This document shows, one piece after another, positions 6,051-6,657 of a DNA stretch of 6,657 bases. The position numbers and the translations under genes were made by a program. Positions within the stretch are counted from its first letter, which is position 1. Every line of letters starts with the position of its first letter. This DNA is from Myxococcales bacterium UBA1238. GTDB lineage: Bacteria > Myxococcota_A > Bradymonadia > UBA7976 > UBA1532. The stretch is from the NCBI GenBank assembly GCA_002309015.1, contig DBWM01000045.1:90218-96874 (forward strand), read 5' to 3'. The notes under the pieces were generated by a model, which had not been told where the DNA came from, ran no database searches, and saw nothing but the letters and a program-made list of their open reading frames with translations.

Positions 6051-6524
6051 ATGAAAAAAAAGGCCAACCGCTCTTCAAACGCACAAAGCACCCAAAAGAA
6101 TCCGGCGCGGAATACTTTTCCACCCTCCGCGAGGCCCGCTCCGCTCTCGCGCAATCAGCCTTGCCCCTGCGGGAGCGGTAAAAAATACAAGCATTGCTGC
6201 GCCTTAAAGGCCTACGTCGCAAAGCCCGACGCCGAACTGCCCCAAAAGAAGTTCTGGCGCCCCGTCACCTACGGGTTTCTGGCTCTCGCCTTTGCGGTGG
6301 CCATCCTCGTGGGCGCATTAAAAGACGTCAACGCCGGCCTCTGGGTGTTCGCTGCTGAATTGGGGATCTTTTTTATTGTTTACGCCTTAAGCGATCCGCC
6401 GCCGCCTCACGAAACCTTACCCCCGAACGAACTCCCGCCGCCGCTGACGGAATCCCAGCTCAAAGCGCTCGAGAAGCAACAGCTCGAGGCTCAAAAACCA
6501 CGGAGGCGGCAGATCCCACGATAG
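6051..6524 (+). CDS. Small membrane protein with N-terminal SEC-C zinc-binding motif
   Basis: The 157-residue product has a basic, Ser/Asn/Pro-rich start (1-33), then RNQPCPCGSGKKYKHCC (34-50), a textbook SEC-C motif of the form CxCx8CC with Cys38, Cys40, Cys49 and Cys50 as zinc ligands. The same motif lies at the C-terminus of SecA, where it binds SecB and ribosomes, and in many otherwise unrelated proteins. Two membrane helices follow at about 71-90 and 97-113, then a cytoplasmic-looking tail with PPPP, NELPPPL and a charged helix ESQLKALEKQQLEAQKP (134-150). Both termini are probably cytoplasmic. The ATG at 6051 is preceded by AAGG eight bases upstream and by AGGGA closer in. It is divergent from the lipoprotein gene, and no partner follows it within the window. 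A role at the membrane in protein export or ribosome contact is possible but is inference from the motif. Confidence 0.85.
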   Translation: MKKKANRSSNAQSTQKNPARNTFPPSARPAPLSRNQPCPCGSGKKYKHCCALKAYVAKPDAELPQKKFWRPVTYGFLALAFAVAILVGALKDVNAGLWVFAAELGIFFIVYALSDPPPPHETLPPNELPPPLTESQLKALEKQQLEAQKPRRRQIPR

Positions 6525-6657
6525 AGGGGGTGGAGGTGATGGAGGAGGGGTTTTTGGGGGCGGCAGGCGTGAAGTTCTCGTTTTTGGGGCGTCTTTTTCT
6601 TTTCGCGGCTTTTTAATCATTTACTTGATCTCGGTACGCAGGGAGAGAGAGGGAAAC
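6525..6657. other. G-rich non-coding tail
   Basis: After the TAG of the SEC-C gene comes a purine-biased stretch with GGGGG at 6526-6530, GGGG at 6547-6550, GGGGG at 6556-6560 and GGGG at 6586-6589. The nonamer TTTTTGGGG occurs twice, 30 bp apart (6551-6559 and 6581-6589). T-rich runs at 6593-6604 and 6610-6614 could end transcription, but I find no convincing stem before them. No gene, tRNA or promoter is confidently seen. Confidence 0.5.

Noticed and set aside
6417..6620. Minus-strand 67-codon frame with basic start and poly-Pro core, ATG at 6620
   Set aside because: It overlaps the SEC-C gene by 108 bp in convergent orientation, has a poor ribosome binding site, and its Pro runs simply reflect G tracts on the plus strand. 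A real small gene cannot be fully excluded.

Overview
The window looks like a piece of a GC-rich (about 60% by eye) Gram-negative bacterial chromosome, most likely a myxobacterium-like or Bradymonadales-like delta-proteobacterium (Myxococcota sensu lato). This is inferred from three things: a lipoprotein with a poly-Asp tract right after the lipobox, a DUF2330-type membrane-anchored protein, and a STAND ATPase/TPR protein of the kind common in those groups. No rRNA, tRNA, CRISPR array, insertion sequence or phage gene is visible.

Layout. 1-570 (+): the 3' part of a gene for a low-complexity protein with 14-residue repeats, an acidic middle and a proline-rich tail. 571-655: short gap between convergent genes. 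656-5990 (-): three same-strand genes. In transcription order they are a secreted lipoprotein with a metzincin-like HEIGH motif (5990-4404), an AAA_16/STAND ATPase with a long TPR array (4332-1699), and a DUF2330-like exported protein with a C-terminal membrane anchor (1762-656, starting inside the ATPase gene). 5991-6050: 60-bp divergent promoter region. 6051-6524 (+): a small two-helix membrane protein with an N-terminal SEC-C zinc motif. 6525-6657: G-rich non-coding tail with no confident gene.

The three minus-strand genes are tightly packed and could be one operon, but a good sigma70-type promoter (TTGACA, 17 bp, TACTTT) sits exactly at the end of the lipoprotein gene. The ATPase and DUF2330 genes can therefore probably be transcribed separately. 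This promoter also argues that the ATPase starts at the ATG at 4332 and not at the TTG at 4407. Two of the three proteins are predicted to lie outside the cytoplasm and one is a cytoplasmic signal-transducing ATPase; any functional link between them is inference from gene order.

No known defence or biosynthetic system was recognised. The points most worth a second look are the metzincin-like lipoprotein whose third zinc ligand position is Pro, the seven TPRs at an exact 40-residue period on a STAND core with no visible output domain, the A-B-B-A 42-bp repeat in the first gene, the membrane-tethered SEC-C protein, and the strong excess of GGATCC hexamers (14 counted) through the window.
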